34,535 nt of DNA from an uncultured Bacilli bacterium (lineage in GTDB: Bacteria > Bacillota_I > Bacilli_A > RF39 > UBA660), in assembly GCA_947629325.1 (NCBI GenBank), contig CANRDE010000011.1:1-34535 (forward strand), given 5' to 3'. Positions within the stretch are counted from its first letter, which is position 1. Every line of letters starts with the position of its first letter. A model generated the notes under the pieces. The model made no database searches and had not been told where the DNA came from. It saw nothing but the letters and a program-made list of their open reading frames with translations. Below are positions 32,767 through 34,535 of the stretch, one piece after another. A program made the position numbers and the translations under genes.

Positions 32767-33540
32767 TTGGAAATTGAAAAAGGGGATTTTGTAACAAGAA
32801 AAAGTTATAATAATGATACGGTTTTCAAAGTGATAAATATTAAAGATGGAATATGTTATCTAAAGGGCGTAGAAGTACGATTATATGCCGATAGTAATAT
32901 AAATGACTTAATAAAATGTGAAAAGCCGCAAGAGGAAGAATTTAAAGAAGAATCTAGAGCTATAAAAGAAGATAAAAAAAGCGATTTTTTTTATCTTCCG
33001 GGGAAAATATTGCATATTGACGGTGATAATGAATATTTGGATAAATGTTTAAAATATTACAAATATGCTGGAGTCTATGCAATAGGTAAAAAAATTAAAG
33101 AAGAAGACATGTATGAACAAATAGGTATGCTTTTAAAAGAATATAAACCTGATATCGTAATCATTACTGGCCATGATGCCTATTACAAAAAGAAAGGCAA
33201 TGTAAATAATAATGATAATTATAAAAATACCAAAAATTTTATAAAAGCAGTTAAAGCCGCCAGAAATGTGGAAAAAAGTCATGATAAATTAGTAATTATA
33301 GCTGGGGCTTGTCAAAGTAATTATGAAGAATTAATTAAAGCGGGAGCTAATTATGCTTCAAGTCCTAAAAGAGTAAATATTCATGCGTTAGATCCGGCAA
33401 TTATTGCTGTTACCGTTGCTTTAACAGAAAGAAATAAAGAAATCGATTTAAAAAGTTTATTAGATAAAACTAAGTATGGTAAAGATGGAATGGGTGGCAT
33501 AATAGGAAATGGCCTAATGTATGTGGGGTATCCTAGATAA
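32767..33540 (+). CDS. yabG: YabG-family sporulation-specific protease
   Basis: YabG is a cysteine-type protease that processes spore coat proteins and is also required for germinant receptor processing in Clostridioides. 257 residues. The N-terminal SH3-like part starts EIEKGDFVTRKSYNNDTVFKV. The catalytic half has LPGKILHIDGDNEYLDKCL, DIVIITGHDAYYKKKGN, and IIAGACQSNYEELIKAGANYASSPKRVNIHALDP, very close to the family pattern. The start is probably TTG 32767 after AGGTGAT; the track GTG at 32758 lies within that ribosome binding site. It overlaps veg by one base. In Bacillus it also precedes veg. It is a strong marker of sporulation. Confidence 0.93.
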   Translation: MEIEKGDFVTRKSYNNDTVFKVINIKDGICYLKGVEVRLYADSNINDLIKCEKPQEEEFKEESRAIKEDKKSDFFYLPGKILHIDGDNEYLDKCLKYYKYAGVYAIGKKIKEEDMYEQIGMLLKEYKPDIVIITGHDAYYKKKGNVNNNDNYKNTKNFIKAVKAARNVEKSHDKLVIIAGACQSNYEELIKAGANYASSPKRVNIHALDPAIIAVTVALTERNKEIDLKSLLDKTKYGKDGMGGIIGNGLMYVGYPR

Positions 33541-33752
33541 TGAATATTAATTTAATAAAAGAACAAATTCAAAAAAATATCAATAAAAAAGTAATAGTAA
33601 CAGTATATGGCCTAAGAAATAAGATATCCCGTTATGAAGGAATTTTATTTAAAGCTTATCCAAATATTTTTACTATAAATATTGATGGAACGGAAAAAAG
33701 CTTTTCGTATAATGATTATATAACTGGAGATATTAAAATAAAATTCATTTAA
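33540..33752 (+). CDS. veg: Veg family protein
   Basis: 70 residues, beta-rich. Veg in Bacillus is an abundant vegetative protein that stimulates biofilm formation, and here its location directly after yabG is conserved. Family features: KEQIQKNINKKVIVTVYGLRNKISRYEG (Bacillus: [29 protein letters not shown]), then AYPNIFTINIDGTEKSFSYNDYITGDIKI. It starts in the TAATG overlap with yabG. sspF does not follow; a hairpin and a convergent regulator do. Confidence 0.88.
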   Translation: MNINLIKEQIQKNINKKVIVTVYGLRNKISRYEGILFKAYPNIFTINIDGTEKSFSYNDYITGDIKIKFI

Positions 33753-33754
33753 AA

Positions 33755-33775
33755 ACTAGCTTACGCTAGTTTAAA
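33755..33775. terminator. Small hairpin between convergent veg and XRE genes
   Basis: ACTAGC-TTAC-GCTAGT. On the minus strand the stem is followed by TTTTT (from AAAAA before the hairpin), so it is a better terminator for the XRE gene than for veg, though it may serve both. Confidence 0.65.
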
Positions 33776-33778
33776 ATA

Positions 33779-34342
33779 TTATTTGCATTTGCCACCGTTA
33801 GAGATAATTACTTTTTTTAAGGCATTTAGAGAAGCAAACATTTCATAAACACTATCTCCGGCAGCATATTCTTCAGTTGATTTTATATGAGGCATATATG
33901 AAACTATAACGCTATTTCCCTCTTCATCAGTTGAGAGATAAAATTGGTATTGTTTATCGTTTACATAACATGTAAATTCTGGTTGATAATAATTGGTATA
34001 ATCTTTTTTATTGATCATGTATACTATAAAACCAATAATAGCAATCATTAAAATAAAATATAACGTAATTAATATTATTTTAATAAACTTCATTTGTTTT
34101 TTGGCTAATGTTTCTGTATTATTTACTTTTTGAATAACTAATTTGATATTATTATCAATCAATTCATCAGCTGAAATATTAAATATTTCGGCAATTTTTC
34201 TAATTTGATTTAAATCGGGTGTGGTAATATTACTTTCCCAACTAGATAAAGTTTGTCTGGCAATTCCTAATTTATCTGCCAACTTTTCTTGCGATAAGTT
34301 TTTTTCCTTTCTTAATTTTATTATTTTATCACCTGTATTCAT
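33779..34342 (-). CDS. Membrane-anchored XRE/Cro-like transcription regulator
   Basis: 187 residues. The N-terminal helix-turn-helix domain covers about 1-62 (GDKIIKLRKEKNLSQEKLADKLGIARQTLSSWE, then IAEIFNISADELI). A single membrane segment follows at about 86-110. The C-terminal ~75 residues, presumably outside the cell, have FTCYVNDKQYQFYLSTDEEG and end SNGGKCK. No known ligand domain is recognised. Such HTH-TM-sensor proteins are common in accessory regions of Bacilli. It lies convergent to veg, has a good ribosome binding site (GGAGGTGAAAA) and its own promoter. Function and target unknown; nearby repeats hint at a mobile context. Confidence 0.85.
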   Translation of the reverse strand: MNTGDKIIKLRKEKNLSQEKLADKLGIARQTLSSWESNITTPDLNQIRKIAEIFNISADELIDNNIKLVIQKVNNTETLAKKQMKFIKIILITLYFILMIAIIGFIVYMINKKDYTNYYQPEFTCYVNDKQYQFYLSTDEEGNSVIVSYMPHIKSTEEYAAGDSVYEMFASLNALKKVIISNGGKCK

Positions 34343-34363
34343 TTTTCACCTCCAAACTTAGCA

Positions 34364-34392
34364 TATATAATTTATTCAGGATTTTCTATCAA
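34364..34392 (-). promoter_or_regulatory. Promoter of the XRE gene
   Basis: On the minus strand TTGATA (34392-34387) and TATATA (34369-34364) are 17 bases apart, 22 bases before the start codon. Confidence 0.7.
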
Positions 34393-34458
34393 AAATGTTT
34401 AACAATTCGTTAAAAATATTTTACTAATAAAATTACTTTTAGAATTATAAAAAAATAG

Positions 34459-34508
34459 TGTCAAATTTTTTTGAAAATGTCAGTAGATAATTTTTTGAAA
34501 ATGTCAGT
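34459..34508. repeat. Short tandem repeats TTTTTTGAAAATGTCAGT, possible end of a mobile element
   Basis: TTTTTTGAAAATGTCAGT occurs at 34467-34484 and again at 34491-34508 (24-base period), and a partial copy GTGTCAAATTTTTTT precedes them. Multiple short subterminal repeats near TGTCA are typical of IS21-type element ends. The last ~27 bases of the window hold no further recognisable feature. Confidence 0.4.
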
Positions 34509-34535
34509 GAAAGTGTAATATAAATAGCAAACAAT

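Overview
The window is the replication-origin region of a very AT-rich, low-GC Gram-positive (Bacillota, class Bacilli in the broad sense). TGA is used as a normal stop (spoVT, ricT), so this is not the Mycoplasma code. Three sporulation-associated genes (bofA, spoVT, yabG) sit at their classical places, which points to an endospore-former or a recent descendant of one. Compact spacing, unusual start codons (TTG, GTG) and several missing Bacillus neighbours suggest a streamlined, possibly uncultured gut-type lineage. That last placement is inference.

Layout. (1) Bases 1-7955, minus strand: the co-directional cluster rpmH-rnpA-yidC-jag-(unknown)-mnmE-mnmG-rsmG-noc. It is driven by a strong promoter just upstream of rpmH and closed by a terminator after noc. 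The start of a possible transposase gene runs off the left edge. (2) Bases 7956-8315: the divergent rpmH/dnaA gap, the likely oriC, with degenerate DnaA boxes and the promoter(s) of dnaA. (3) Bases 8316-17147, plus strand: dnaA-dnaN-(ComK-like)-recF-gyrB-gyrA, ending at a clear terminator. The usual small S4-domain gene between dnaN and recF is absent, and a ComK-family-like gene sits there instead. (4) Bases 17167-18172: about 1 kb without genes. It holds a striking array of four near-perfect Noc-binding palindromes (TATTTCCCGGGAAATA type). Three of them are paired at a fixed 35-36 bp centre-to-centre distance with a parS palindrome (TGTTTCACGTGAAACA type), and all four are followed by the same unexplained motif GTTTACATAATA. 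(5) Bases 18173-23973: SRP RNA, tadA, dnaX, ybaB, recR, bofA, holB, ricT, trmN6. (6) Bases 23970-28263: pth, mfd, spoVT. (7) Bases 28260-33752: a T-box leader with a Met specifier, then dUTPase-metS-tatD, a 3D-domain protein, ksgA, yabG and veg. (8) A convergent membrane-bound XRE regulator, then short repeats at the right edge that look like a mobile-element end.

How it works together: replication initiation and the clamp (dnaA, dnaN, recF, dnaX, holB), topology (gyrAB), repair (recR, mfd), tRNA and ribosome maturation (mnmE, mnmG, rsmG, tadA, trmN6, ksgA, pth, metS), membrane insertion (SRP RNA, yidC, jag) and chromosome organisation (Noc-like protein plus the NBS/parS array) are clustered at the origin. 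The most interesting item is the composite NBS-parS array together with a Noc-family protein that lacks the N-terminal membrane-targeting helix and has no adjacent soj/spo0J. Second is the ComK-like gene between dnaN and recF.
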